From the NCBI GenBank assembly GCA_029961685.1, contig JARWKL010000006.1, positions 3,224,001-3,288,000 on the forward strand: a stretch of 64,000 bases of DNA, given 5' to 3'. How positions within the stretch are numbered: position 1 is the first letter of the stretch; each line of letters begins with the position of its first letter. The notes under the pieces are model-generated. The model saw only the letters and a list, made by a program, of their open reading frames with translations. It ran no database searches and was not told where the DNA came from. This DNA comes from Aristolochia californica (Eukaryota > Streptophyta > Magnoliopsida > Piperales > Aristolochiaceae). Shown here piece by piece: positions 1 to 11,620 of the stretch. The translations under genes and the position numbers were made by a program.

Positions 1-966
1 AACCCCTTCTCTTCGTTTTTATGCCCAAAAAAAAACACGAGAATGCCCTTAAAAGCTGAATATTTTTCTTTAATTTATGACAAAAACTATTGGGCCTACT
101 ATCGCTCCACATAATAGTTTTGGTGATAGTTTTTTTGTACAACAAGCATTTTAATTTTTGCACTCCTGGATAACAGCAGCTGACTGCAACATTTTTGGGA
201 CGATGCTATCAAAAGATGATGAAGACTACTAGATGAAAGCAATGGAGTTGAAAGTATAACTAATTCAAAAAGTACCTCCTTGACGTTGTCCTTGTTGTGT
301 GAGTTAAGACCATAACAACCACAGTTCTGTGAATCAAAGAATTTCACCCACTTCTGCGAAGCAAAACGCTACTATTCAGAAATTAATCAAATTAGTCGAT
401 TGGTGAATGGAATATGTTTTGTGTGTGTGCAGGTGCGTGCAACCAATATTAGAAAACCAAAACTTCAATTTACATCATCTGCATTAAAAAAACGCATGAC
501 GGATTAGCAAGATAAAAATCAAGACAAACAAAAAAAAAGGAGAGTTCATTGAAGAACCTGAGTCTGATAGCGATTAGCAAGATCAGTCTTGTTCAACACG
601 ATTACATGCTTAGAGGGAGACGGATGACGTCCTTGATATTTATAAGCGGAAGAGAAGGGTATCTGCAGAGGAAAAACAAAAAGGAGTGTCAATACACGTG
701 CAGAACAAAATCTACACGGAATTAGTGTAAGAACCGTATGTGGGGAATTTCATCAAACAGGTTTGCTTCAAAAGTCCGGCAAAAGGAGCAAAACGGTTTA
801 CCCTGGAGTCTCTAATTTCAACAACCAAATCAACCAGAGGAATGCGGTCTAAAATAGCTTGAGAAGCTGCGGCCATGTGGTGGCCAAACCATCCACCGCC
901 CTTTTTCGTGGCCGCCTCCTGGACAGCACTGCCAACACGACCGGCGAATGTCGCCGTTACCGCCAT
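1..966 (-). CDS. SIN2: SIN2/MTG1-type GTPase (DAR GTPase 2-like), 5' part, exons 1-3
   Basis: Partial gene on the minus strand running off position 1. Exons modelled at 802-966 (55 codons, start ATG at 966), 558-662 (35 codons) and 276-353 (26 codons), all phase 0 with GT-AG junctions. Together they give an N-terminus with WFGHHMAAASQAI, RIPLVDLVVEIRDSR, then IPFSSAYKY, VIVLNKTDLA (the NKxD G4 motif) and CYGLNSHNKDNVKE. This is the circularly permuted GTPase layout (G4 before G1) of the MTG1/YlqF family, and closest in my memory to Arabidopsis SHORT INTEGUMENTS 2 / DAR GTPase 2. The family assists mitochondrial (or plastid) large ribosomal subunit assembly. The P-loop and the rest of the protein lie left of the window or in exons I could not recognise in 1-275. 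Identification rests on remembered family sequence; the exon boundaries are inferred. Confidence 0.85.
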
Positions 967-1740
967 GGAGGAAACTTCGAAAAAAAATGAAAGGCTGGTG
1001 AGAACTTCGAGTTTCTTTCAAACTCGATGGCCGATAAATAAAATGGACCGCCGTTGGCAAGCATCGAACTCGGGTCAATCCCGTGAAAGACTGGTGCAAT
1101 CGCCACAATACTAAAGCCAAAATCATTGATGTAACGTTTTAATATAATATAATTATTAAAATAAACTAACTAACTTATTTTAAAAAAATTTAAAATATTT
1201 ATTCTAAATAATAGCATCGAGAACTTGTGAAATTTACTCTAGCTGGGTGAACTCTACTCTAATTGGGGTGCCCCTAAGACAATGGAAGATTTGACCTAAT
1301 TCCATACCAATAGCAGTTTTTTTTCTAGATGAACTTAGTTCTTATCTTTGTGATATCTACACACATTGATGTGTTCTTTCACGTTTTCTTGGTTTAGCAT
1401 TTCCATTTTACAAAAGACTAAGTGCTATTTCATACACAACAATTACAATATTATCTGAATTATAGTTCAAAGTAGTTGATTACAGTAATTTACTGAATTT
1501 TAGTTCAGAGTAGGTATGATTCATGGCTAGTGTGAATTAGCTAATTAATTTGCATGGTTGAGAGTTTAGTTTGTCAGTCTTTCTTCTTACATCAGACATA
1601 AACATCTCCAAGTAGCAAACATTCTCGATTAAAAATAAACCAAATATATGAAGTATTTAATGACAAAGAACATGGTCTCTTTTTGAGGGTTTAATTTTTT
1701 CAGTATTTATTTTTTGACCCTTGTTCTTTCTCTTTCTCTC
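967..1740. other. 5' flank of the SIN2-like gene; no gene seen
   Basis: Upstream side of the minus-strand GTPase gene. Short ORFs at 830-1126 on both strands are shadows around its 5' UTR. From 1130 the DNA is AT-rich and shows no coding signal. Confidence 0.5.
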
Positions 1741-1741
1741 T

Positions 1742-1774
<33 letters not shown>
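1724..1774. repeat. CT-rich tract with a 30-base T run
   Basis: A TTTCTC/CT-rich stretch leads into an uninterrupted run of T from about 1745 to 1774. It could be a simple-sequence tract or the poly(A) tail of a retroposed sequence on the minus strand; I see no coding retroelement sequence directly attached to it. Confidence 0.7.
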
Positions 1775-1777
<3 letters not shown>

Positions 1778-1984
1778 TTCCTTTCATTCACCATTTTTTA
1801 AAATCAGTTGATTATGTAGCAACATTTCAAATTGAGTAGCATTGTTCTATAAATTTTGGTAAGATAAGTTTATTGGTTCAATTCATGTTGCTGCATGAAA
1901 CTACGCATGTAGTTCATAATATATTTGTGAGAATTATGTTTGACGTGTTATAGTAATAATTATCTTAAGTTGCTATTGCATTTT

Positions 1985-2046
1985 GTTTGTGGCCTAATGG
2001 ATAAGGCACTATTTTAACTGGAGAATTTGGGTTCAAATCCTAGCAA
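1985..2046 (+). pseudogene. tRNA-like sequence (tRNA pseudogene or SINE head)
   Basis: A box A-like TGGCCTAATGGATAAGGC (about 1991-2008) is followed about 20 bases later by a box B-like GGGTTCAAATCC (about 2029-2040). This spacing is that of a tRNA internal promoter, and the first block resembles plant tRNA-Arg. The acceptor stem does not pair and the anticodon arm is degenerate, so it is not a working tRNA gene. It may be a tRNA pseudogene or the 5' head of a SINE. Confidence 0.5.
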
Positions 2047-2950
2047 AGTTATTTATTTTCCTTGCTCTAATGTGAAAAGGCCATTTGGTGTTTATCTCTA
2101 TGTTTAGGGTTTCATACAAAATATATTGTTGCATGAGAAAGTGTCTTGAGATTTAAATAAATAACAAACATATCCATGATTAACATATAACCAACAAAGA
2201 CGATGGAGGCTGTAAATCAAGTGATACTGGAATTGCATGTGAATTTACAATGTGAGTGGTTGTTTGGTAAGTTCACCTGCACATTTGTATCTTATTTTCT
2301 ACTATTTTGATTTTTTGTCATTTTTTTATACAAAGTGTCAGGCAAGAGCCAAACACTCATGTGCATCCTCAAGTGGACCACTGTCATTCCGCCATGAAGG
2401 CTAAGCTGAGCCTATTTGTTCTATCTAGGAGGATTATCATCCTGTCATAACTCTATTTAATGGTGGAATCTACTAGAGGTGAATTGATTGTGATTGTCCT
2501 ATTCTAATACCATGATAAATGGTCAAAACCTGAAGGGGAAGAACGACAAACTCGAAGAGATATACGTAGTTTAGGAGAGTTACCTACATTCAAGGTATGA
2601 TTCCTTAGACAACAAAATGATCACTATTCTAGGTTAATATTTATATTAGGAGCATCATTCATCAATAAAAAAATTATATTAATGCACTTAATCGTGGGGT
2701 TATACATTACTTAGATAAAAGGCGAATTAGCAGCCTGAGATCACCAATAGTTGACAACAAGTCTACATCTTCAACATCTTACACAAGAAGATAGTGTAAC
2801 TCACTATGGGGACAATCTACACTACCATATTCTCTAACAATGACCAATAGTGCTCTCATCACATTGATTATCTTTTTCTTTGGGTGCCATCGGTAGATAG
2901 ATAAATTGACACTAAATTTTTACGAAAGTTCAAGGGGTGGGGAAATCATA
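2047..2950. other. no recognisable gene
   Basis: AT-rich DNA with stops in all frames. I see no known motif or clear repeat. Confidence 0.4.
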
Positions 2951-2954
2951 TGGG

Positions 2955-3170
2955 ATTCTAAGGTGAACACTCTACTCTCTTTGGATATTGTGAGACCATC
3001 AAGGTGGAGTTGAGAGCTCTTAATGGACTCTTAACTATTTTGTGACACATTCTCTCCCACCTACATTTGGAAGGCGATTTGATGTCCGTCGTCACTTGGG
3101 CATTAGGGAGGAATGTCATTCCAAGAAGGTTTGATATGAAGTACTTTGATGAGATAGTATATTTGTAGAA
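2955..3170 (+). pseudogene. decayed LINE RNase H domain fragment
   Basis: In one plus frame the sequence reads VELRALNGLL, an interruption, then LHLEGDLMSVVTWALGR. This is the plant LINE RNase H signature (a TAELRAL-like helix followed by VEGDS-x-VV-x-W). An in-frame stop separates the two halves and the upstream catalytic DG-G-RD strand is not readable. The same domain is present in better condition at about 61850-62150 on the minus strand. It is a short remnant with no visible ends. Confidence 0.45.
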
Positions 3171-4435
3171 TCTTTACTATTTGATGGCTGCACACCCCTA
3201 GGGGTGCCAATAGTTTAGTCCATGCTACACCTGAGTATTGAAGACATGCACCTACCCTTGTCATAGTCCTTTTACATTTTAATGTTTTCGAGTTTGTTGC
3301 ATTTTTATGTATTGTCTTAAAGGGGATCAATTTGAATTGGATTGATTGGTAGTAGTTTTGAGCAATATTTGGTCATAGAGAATCCCAAATCTAGAACCTA
3401 GCTTTGAACAAGATTTGGAGAAAGAGGATCTAACTCAAACTTGACCCAATTTCCCTATTTTACCAATGAGATGGTTCATTCATTTCTTTAACTATAGAAG
3501 TAGATCATTTGTGGCATAATACTCATAAGCTTTTTTCCATATTGTATGCACTTATTTACATAGTGTTATTTTTTGTTTTTCCTTTTCTAGGCCTATCTTT
3601 GATGTTTAGTTTGTTTAAAAGGTAAAAGAGTGACAAATCAAGTTATCTTAGAATGGATCATCAAAATTCTTTGACTTCCTTAAGCTATGAAAAATCATAT
3701 CTAGATGTTTAAATATAATAACTCTAATATGTATAAATACAATCAAATTAAATTAGTCCTAAGATATCCTGAACATTATCTAACATGAGACAGAATTAGA
3801 GCCATCTATTCATGCTCCAGCCATAAATGGAACCGATTTAGGTAACCCTGACTCATCAAAACTGAGTACAATCAACCAAACTCTTGTCCAGTCTCATTTA
3901 CTTTCTTTTGTCCTTTGTTTCTCAAGCATTTCAGCAACCATGGAGTTCTATTGATTAATACTGGTCAATGAATCACATAGCAGTAGATCACATTTACATC
4001 TAGTAATTAATCTGGTGCAACTCATAAACAGAAAAAACAAGGAGTTCAAAATGTTGCAGAATTTTTTATCAATTTGAGGACTACTTCAACTCTCTCACCC
4101 AATAAAATAAGCCTTGGACAATGTGGCTATATACATTCACAGATTCAAACGTTGTTAGACGGAGAAGACGATCGACAAGAAAGAACACGGTTTGTTTCAA
4201 ATCGTTTTATAAGAAATTGTTTCGTTTGCAGATCGAAATCCACGTTTTCTGGGTCTAACATCAGCGTTTCTGGGTTCCTTTCAGGTCTAGAGTTGGTGGG
4301 TTGACGACGTCCATGGCCACCTTTCCTTTCACGTCCCAGTTTCCATCTCGCCGTCTCACCCTCCCTCTCTGTCTTTCTCTCCATCTGAACTACTTGCGGC
4401 CAACACAAGACCTAATTCATTACAGTAATAAATAA
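3171..4435. other. no recognisable gene
   Basis: No coding region can be supported. Small ORFs around 4074-4408 overlap on both strands and have no family resemblance. Confidence 0.4.
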
Positions 4436-4439
4436 CTCC

Positions 4440-4525
4440 CTCTCGAGCTCCGCATGGCTTAGCTGTTAGGTCGAACGTTAGGGAAGGTGAGGTCACGAGT
4501 TTGATCAGAGACCAATAAAAAATAG
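4440..4525 (+). repeat. SINE-like sequence with pol III box A and box B
   Basis: ATGGCTTAGCTGTTAGG (about 4454-4470) resembles box A, and GGTCACGAGTTTGATC (about 4490-4505) resembles a degenerate box B about 35-40 bases downstream, as in tRNA-derived plant SINEs. I see no poly(A)/T tail or target duplication with confidence, and no second copy elsewhere in this window. Confidence 0.35.
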
Positions 4526-6222
4526 GAAGGTTATCAGATAACCAGATCTTCCAGAGCCACTTCTTCCATCTAACCTCTACAATCCTCACAGTCATGTTTC
4601 ATGGCTTGCTGAAAGTCACTAGTTAAAGAAGGTGTATTAGTCATCTGGATCACCATCAGCTCGACTGCCAGATATTAAACAATTCGTGTTTTTTTCATCT
4701 CAAGCTTGAAAGGATTGTAGTAATCAAGCTGTAGGAACTGATCCTAACCAGCATCAGCTTCAGAATATGAAGAAGCAAATTAAAATATCGTATGGAATTC
4801 AAAACTGAACTCGTTCAAGAAATGATTTTAGCCAAAGAGAAACAGTTTTTGGTTTCTCAATCGAATGGCTCTCACCATCTCCGTTTTTTTATGTAATCAC
4901 AGCATCTTCTCTATCACACAAATAAATATTGTTGGAAAAGAGAAGATAACATGATGCAGCAGAAAGTATGAATCATAATAGCATTAAATTTAATAACAAT
5001 GAACCAGTGAGAGCCTTCTAATCATAAGGTTAGTTGGTAGATCGGGAGAATAGCCTAATCCTTATTTTAAATATCGCCCAGAATTGGAGCACTCAAAAAC
5101 AAGAGAGGAAAATCATGGAGGCACTAGCTAAACATAAACTATATTTATCGTTAAAAGCAGAAACTGAAGGCATAGGTTTCATCTGATGCAGAACTTCCTG
5201 TCACAGAACTCTAGGAAACTAAAGTTTGGGAAGAAGAGAGAAAAACCTATTAGCTGTTGACTGAAACATTTGAGCTAGCTTAATAAATTGGTAAAGAACG
5301 GAGCAAATTCTTAGTGTATCAAGAAAAGAATAACTGCTGTGAGGAATAGCAAGTCTGGATAAGGGGGAGATACTTTACTGAGAAGTTTCCGATTAGAATA
5401 GTTGCAGAACACAAGTCGTTAGAGTGAAACCAGGAAGTTGAAGAATCAAAGCGTCCTGCAGGGTGTCCAGCGGGAACTGGCTGTAAAGCCATGTAGCTGA
5501 AGACATGTGGGAAGAGGACGAAAGATGAGAAAATCAGAAAACCCAGATGTAAAATTCGAGTAAGAATCGTTGTAACAGGCGAGGAAAGCCGTCTTCTTAT
5601 GATATCTTTAACTTTTGTACACTGAAAACAATGCTGGAAACATTACTTGTAAGAGTTGGTAAGGTCAGTCTGAAAGAAAGTGAAAGGAGAAAAGAAAAGA
5701 AAAACATGACTTGCAAGATCTGCAGCGACATTCGGAAAAGATTGAAAAGAAGTAGAAAGATAATTAAAGAAATCTCTTTAGACCGTCTGGTTATAGGTAT
5801 CACTATATTAGACCTATTTCTCACTCTTGCGATCGGTTGTGTCAGAAGTTGGATTGTGGACGGTGACGGTGATGCTTAAAACGAAGAAGCAAGCGAAGAA
5901 ACTCATACCCATTAGCTGAAAATGAAAATAAAGAGTTCATAAAGTAGAAGAAGAAAGAAGAAAATGATGAGGATCTCTTCACCGGGAAACAAAAATAAAA
6001 GTAAAGAACAAGAAGAAGAAGAAAGGAAAAAAAAAACTGATTGTACATAATCCTTGAACAATCTAACCTTCGAGCAATTCATCATCTTCAATAGATAGCA
6101 ATCCGCTCATCCACACAATCTGCTCGAATTGGTTACCCAACTTCAGTTCGAAAAATTACAAGATGAAGAAGACATAAGAGAGTGGCTGGCTGGCTGGCAG
6201 GCTGGACAGCCGTCTGATTTTC
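4526..6222. other. 3' flank of the AHL gene; no gene seen
   Basis: Contains the presumed 3' UTR of the minus-strand AHL gene (just below 6223) and then AT-rich DNA. ORFs at 5597-6048 are low-complexity (K/E- or F/L-rich) and overlap on opposite strands, so I do not call them. Confidence 0.4.
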
Positions 6223-7071
6223 TCAGTAAGGAGGTCTTGCAGTGGCATTCCCGGCCCAATCCACGGGCAGCTGACAATTGGCCATATTGAGCGGCAAATT
6301 GAAGAACGGTAACGCCGATGATGGGTCGGGAAAAGGGTTAGGGATGCCGCCGCCGCTTCCACCGCCGGAAGATTGAGAAACCGGCGGCTGTATCTGCAAA
6401 GGCTCCTCGTCATCAAGCGGGAGCCTCTCATACGCCACGTTGGTGAACGACGCCGCGATCACGATAACCGGCCCCGCCGCGATAAGGGCGCCCACCACGC
6501 TCCCCCCGACGACCTGACCCTGCCCACCGGCCAGAAATATGGTCAGACTCGTGGCCCCAGGCGGTGCCGGCGGCGGCAAGAAGGAACCCGACAGCGACAG
6601 TATATCAAATCTCCCATGTAGCGTAACGATAGCCCCCGCGGCCGCCGGCTGTCGCAGGCTAACGTTGGTTACAGTCCCGCTGCCGCTAAGAATACAGATC
6701 CCGCGCTGCCGCCGGCGGGCGTACGTCGACACGCTCTCGAACACGTCGCAGCCGCTCCCGACCTCCAGAATATGCGCCCGCAGCGTATTAGCACTCTCTC
6801 GCGTGATAATAACGGGGGGCTTGGGCTTGTTCTTGGAACCCGGCGGTCGGCCGCGGGGGCGACGCCCGATGATGTCATCCGGGCCCAGATTAGCGGAGAC
6901 GAGCTCCAAGCCCTGTCCGGAGTCATCCCGCTCGGCGGAAAACTCATGAGCCCTGGCGTTGTCCTCATCGGAGTCCTGGACCTGCTGCAGGTGCAAGTCC
7001 GACCGGTGAAGCTGGTGGTGCACGTATCTCGACGCCGTTCCTAAATCCAAGCCCGCCATGGCCACATCCAA
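6223..7071 (-). CDS. AT-hook motif nuclear-localized (AHL) protein
   Basis: Intronless gene for a nuclear, AT-rich-DNA-binding AHL protein, a plant family that acts on growth, flowering and chromatin. The 282-residue frame has one type-I AT-hook ([17 protein letters not shown], residues 70-86) and a full PPC/DUF296 domain (about 92-215) with the GRFDIL variant of the conserved GRFEIL core at 153-158 and the following [16 protein letters not shown]. One type-I hook plus no introns is the clade-A layout. Two ATGs are in frame. The second (position 7059, peptide [15 protein letters not shown]) sits in GCCATGG and matches how family members begin, so it is the likelier start, giving 278 residues. 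The tail is Ser/Gly/Pro-rich. Third codon positions are strongly GC-rich against AT-rich surroundings. Which AHL paralogue it is cannot be decided. Confidence 0.96.
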   Translation of the reverse strand: MDVAMAGLDLGTASRYVHHQLHRSDLHLQQVQDSDEDNARAHEFSAERDDSGQGLELVSANLGPDDIIGRRPRGRPPGSKNKPKPPVIITRESANTLRAHILEVGSGCDVFESVSTYARRRQRGICILSGSGTVTNVSLRQPAAAGAIVTLHGRFDILSLSGSFLPPPAPPGATSLTIFLAGGQGQVVGGSVVGALIAAGPVIVIAASFTNVAYERLPLDDEEPLQIQPPVSQSSGGGSGGGIPNPFPDPSSALPFFNLPLNMANCQLPVDWAGNATARPPY

Positions 7072-7560
7072 ATAACAAAGAGATGAAAAGAAGGAAATAA
7101 TATAAATTTGGATTTTAATATTTATAAAGAAAGGATGGAGTTGAAACCCAGAACGCTAGAGAGAGCTGAGGGAAAGGGAAGGGGAGACGGAGACGGGAGG
7201 GAGAGAGGAGGGAGACGCGGACACTGATGGAAATGCAGCCATTCCCAGACCCCGCTTTCTTTTCTATTTCTCCCCTATTAATTAAACAATTCTTTCCTTT
7301 TTTCCCCTTAAAAAAAGAGCGAGTGGGCCCGATGAAGCGAGTTGTAACATCTCGGTTATCAATTAATTTAAATCCAACGGAGGAGGGTGGTCAGCGCGAG
7401 CTTTAATCAGGGTTTAAGGAATTTAACCCATGGTTAAGAGTATCGTGGGGTCCACTTGAAAACGAAGGAGGGGGATGGGCAAGTGGCCGGGAGCTGCGGC
7501 GCGTGGGGCCAACCTTGTCGCTTCGTGACGGCTTCGACTACCGGCTGGTATGGCTCCACT
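7072..7560 (-). promoter_or_regulatory. AHL upstream region with TATA-like box and GA-rich leader
   Basis: Just upstream of the AHL start the minus strand reads TTTATAAATA (about 7115-7125), followed further up by a purine-rich block (in plus sense GAGAGA/GGAGAC repeats, 7155-7220). A GTGGGCCC element (about 7324-7331) resembles TCP-type sites. The TATA-like box is very close to the ATG, so another start site further up is possible. Confidence 0.35.
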
Positions 7561-7639
7561 TTAGCGCCGGGCTACATGAATGATGGAGACCAGAAATCCT
7601 CCTTTTTATCAACATACTTGAAATATTAACTCCAATAAC

Positions 7640-8505
7640 TATTATTTATTATAGTCTCAGTTGACAATCACTAAGAATTTATTAGTAACTAATTACTTAA
7701 TTAGTAACTAATTTTTCTTTTTAATTTTAGGTCTTTTTGAGGTTTTATGTTTTGCATTTGTATGTAGGAAACCGAGTGGAAAATTCGTGAGCTCTACTCA
7801 TATAGAGGTTGAAGAGTTGGTTGATGAAAACGCCATTGTGTGTAAGGTTCGTGGAGCTAGGTCGGGTTACGTTAAGAGCTTGAATTTGTCTCAACCACCT
7901 CTACGTAGGATGCTTTGACCGTCACTTACGAACAGTTAAGAAATGTTCAGTGTTGTGAGAGCATGATCATCATGTTGGGAATTATGATAGAAAGATAGAA
8001 GAACCCAGAGATGAAGCTGCAATGGTTCTTTCAATAGGTACAAACTCATAGCCGACCACCTCAAGATTCTCCCTCTAATGGTTTGTAGTTTTTTATTATT
8101 TTAAATTATTTATAGATTTTGTATTTTTAAAAATATCTTGTATAATTTGTAAAGTTTCTAGGTATTTTATTATACATATTTCATATATTGGTAATTTTAT
8201 ATTTAATTAATTATTTTAATTTTAACGAACTTATCTATTAAATATGAAAAAATACTTTTAAAAGAGTAATAAAATTATATTAAAAATGATTTACCCCATA
8301 ATTGTGAAAATAAGAAATTCTCTGGCATGGGTTGCACATCAAAAGGACCCCCTTGTCAACAAAATCAGTGAAACTCGCTGGCAAAGATAAAAAATTCCAA
8401 GTAGAAAAACTTTTTAATTTTGCTGGCATAGATTTTGATTTGCTAGTAAAATTTTAACTTTTTTCAGCAAAAAATTAGCTGACAAAAGTCTAATTACTTG
8501 TAGTG
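7640..8505 (+). mobile_element. CACTA (En/Spm) transposon remnant, right end at 8505
   Basis: The right terminus ...ACTTGTAGTG ends at 8505 and is the complement of the CACTACAA ends of CACTA elements. Inside it are subterminal repeats around TTTTGCTGGCATAG (about 8418-8431) and CTCGCTGGCAAAG (about 8373-8385). At 7765-7920 one frame reads GKFVSSTHIEVEELVDENA then VRGARSGYVKSLNLS, resembling the C-terminal part of plant CACTA transposon proteins. The left end was not found. The last 28 bases closely match the end at 30523, so both are one family. Confidence 0.6.
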
Positions 8506-9860
8506 TCTCTAATATCGATCTAACCACCTAAATAGTTTTCAAGTGGCACATAATTTTTTTTTTACCTAATTCGAAATTGGTATCACTTAAAGAGCTTTGT
8601 AACACAATAAAACCTGGCTACTTAATACGGATACGATACCACTAGAAAAACTTCCTATCAGTACACAAAACTCTAGAACATATAGATTATGTTAAGAAAG
8701 GGTAAAACCATGTCTCTACCCTAGATAACCCTTTTTAAAAGATAAATTTAAGTGGTTTTAAGTATCTCTAAGAGATCAACTAGAATTTAAATTATTTTAT
8801 CTTGTTTAACTTTATAACTAGTATGTAATGAAAAAGAAAAAAATGCAATATATATAGGCTGGTTATGTTAGTTATAAATTTGGATGCCTTAAAGATATAT
8901 AGCTAATGCTAGTCCATATGCTCAAGGCATGGCAAGTGCTCAAAATTATGTTTCATGGTTAGTGCTATAGTGTTTGATTAGGCAAGGATGAGTTTTGACA
9001 CCATGACTTGGAAATAGTTTAAGTTGTGGAAAAATATTTGTATGGAAAAGAGGTCACTCGAATTTCTAATACTTGCATCCCCTTTGCCCACCGAAAAAAA
9101 AAACTCGTACAAATAAATTAAATCTTACATATTTAAAATAAAGCAATGACCATTTAAAAAGTAGGTTTTAAAAAATAGGACGGTTGCGATATTTAAAAAA
9201 AATATTACCTTAAAAAAAATGGATCATAAGACAACACTAAGTGAGCCTGTCCATAGTAATATTACCGACCCTAGATTAAATGCTTCATTTTTAATGCCTA
9301 AATAGGTTATAACCCATAACAAACCCTAATTCTATCTCCATTTCTTCCAATCTGAACAATTTGACCAACTTATTCAACCAACTAATATATGAGATATTAA
9401 TTAATTTATTTCCCTCCGTAGTTGTAGTTATATTCAATGAGTTTCCAACTGCATCTTCAGACTTGATAGAGATTTTTATAACTATAAATACATGTATCAA
9501 TGAAAGTAATATCATCGGGAAACATTCTTTTATCACTTGCTATAAGAATTACACTTACCCTTCAAAATTATGACATCTCTCTCTCTCTCTTCCCAGTTTT
9601 TTGTAATATAGTGTTTGATTACTGTCTAATTACGGATTAAACTTCAAATTTAAGCAGTGTAAACGTGATTAGCAATTCAAAGTCGCGCCTCAGGTAAATC
9701 TATCGTCGTGTTTGACTTTACTTAACCTGAAGACGATTGAATACAGAAAAATAACTCCAGAAAGTAAAAAAATGGAGAAAAAGATGGCCGAACGTCGTCT
9801 AATCTGTAGAATATTTAGCCAATTGGAGATGAAAATCAATCGAAAGCGATAGACGTTGAA
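8506..9860. other. AT-rich DNA, no gene; short CT microsatellite
   Basis: No supported coding region. A (CT)n tract lies at about 9573-9590. The ORFs at 9291-9573 lie on opposite strands over the same AT-rich bases. Confidence 0.4.
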
Positions 9861-9861
9861 T

Positions 9862-10119
9862 TCAAACTTGTTTTTTCTTTGGGACAAAGGAAGCTTCTAC
9901 TCTTTTGGCTTTCCCGTGTTCTCTTTCCTCAAACAAGTCCTCTTCTCCTGGAGCTGGTAGAACTGCTGCTTCTGGAGTCAAATCTCTCTTCAGTACATAA
10001 CTGATGAGTTTAGTAATGGCTTCGTACCGTACGGTATAGTGGCGGAAATGCCAAAAATTAAAGGAAACAAGAACGTCGAAAGACTCACAACAACCAGACA
10101 AGGAAGATAACCCTAGCAT
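9862..10119 (-). CDS. hypothetical small ORF, possibly an exon
   Basis: An 85-codon minus-strand frame whose second half (LISYVLKRDLTPEAAVLP, then a charged EEDLFEEREHGKAKRVE stretch ending PKKKQV) has more protein-like composition than its neighbours. I do not recognise the family. It could be the last exon of a gene whose upstream exon lies in the GC-richer stretch at 10.4-10.7 kb, where CTTGTAAGT on the minus strand could be a splice donor; equally it may be chance. Confidence 0.2.
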   Translation of the reverse strand: MLGLSSLSGCCESFDVLVSFNFWHFRHYTVRYEAITKLISYVLKRDLTPEAAVLPAPGEEDLFEEREHGKAKRVEASFVPKKKQV

Positions 10120-11620
10120 CGAAACTTGTTTTGCTAGCTTTTATAGTCTCTTTTAATTAATTCTCTTATTTGCGTGCAATGAAAGGGATCCTTTATTTAT
10201 TTCTCTGGGTCCTTCGAGAAAATTACATTGGATTCAGACGCCCAAATAAGATTTTCACGAATCATTCGATCTGTTTGTCCCAACAAATTGTTTCCTGAAA
10301 CTCCCTTAAACTGACAATCACAATAGACAAGACGTTCAGAAAGGATTGATTACTCTTGAAATAACAGTTGGAGTCTTTTTGGCTATTATCCTTACGACAT
10401 TGTGAAACTTGGGTTTCATTTTTAAGGAAGGAAGGGATACCGCGGTAGAGAGCGGAGGAGAACAGCAGCGCCGGAAAACTAGCGTAAATGGGCGGCGGTC
10501 ATCTTTCGTTGTTTACTTACAAGAACGGCGATCAAGCGACTTCAAGGGACAGACGATAAGGTTTAGGAGAGGAGATGGAATCATCGAAATTGAATAAGAA
10601 ATTATTGTGGGAAATCCGCAGCAGCAGCAGGAGCAAGAGTGGCTGCTGGTCGTCGGAGTCTATGGTCGCTAACTCACACAAGGAACACGCGAGACAGACG
10701 GATCGGAGGATCCACCTAATACTGAAGCAGACTCTGCTCGGCTCGGCTCAGCTCGGCTCCGGAGGTGAGGGTGTGGTTCTGTCGATCACGTGCGGTCATT
10801 AAGTCAAGAGCGCCGATGGAGAGGGTGCACCGAATAGCTGTCGGCCACGATTGGCTTTCATCGGGAATTGGTCAACTTGACCCATGACCTGACGCGATCC
10901 GACTCACCTCGACTCGACTCGACTCGACTGTGTCCGATCCAACCTGTCATCTCTCTCCTCGTCCCCTTCTGGGTCAGTCGGCTTTCCTTTCTGGTTCCTC
11001 TGCAACGCTGCGGGATCGCTGAAGCGCGAAAGTGAGAGGGAGAAAGAGAAAAAGGAGAGGCTTGTCTGAAACCTGGAAGTCCGAACTCCCGGGTTTCCGG
11101 GAAAAAGAAGGGAGAAACTCAGTGACGATTAGATGTCGCCGCAGTCTGAAGTCTGAGCCCTCCGGCAGTCCGCACGAGCCATCTCGTTCTACTTCTCCTC
11201 CGCTGACCGCCTGACATTGTAATTTTACTAGAGACAAGTCAGAAAGACAAAGTAGATGTGACCGCGATTGCATCCGTCCTTGAACCATTCACCTACCCAG
11301 ATCACCCACGTCAATATCAATTGTCACCGTCCCTCCTCCCTCTCTCGTCAACCCCACACGTCCCCCGCTCTTCTCCGGCGAATAATTAAGCAGAAGAGCC
11401 ATTTTCAAATTTGCAAATTACGTTGGGCGGAAAGAAGGAATGGGTCCGACTCTCCCAGCTTGCACACTTGCTCAAGGAAACTGGGGTCCCATTCTGCTTC
11501 CTTTCTTTGTCGCTTTGCGGTGACGCCCTCACCACTTATCTCCGTCTTCCTCTCTCTCTCTCTCTCTTCCATCATGGAGCCCAACAGCAATCACTAACCT
11601 CAGCTTTTGTTTATTTTCAG
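10120..11620. other. GC-rich, promoter-like stretch without a recognised gene
   Basis: Between 10.4 and 11.6 kb the DNA is GC-richer, with a CACGTG at about 10788, a (CGACT)n microsatellite at about 10909-10930, GCTCG repeats at 10737-10760 and a (TC)n tract near 11553-11567. Short ORFs occur on both strands but none has family resemblance. It looks like a promoter or 5' UTR region whose gene I cannot identify. Confidence 0.35.

Noticed and set aside
6373..7044. Several long plus-strand ORFs opposite the AHL gene
   Set aside because: They are antisense shadows created by GC-rich codons of the AHL frame.
10409..10802. Plus-strand ORFs in the GC-rich island
   Set aside because: Composition reflects GCA/GCTCG simple repeats; no resemblance to known proteins.
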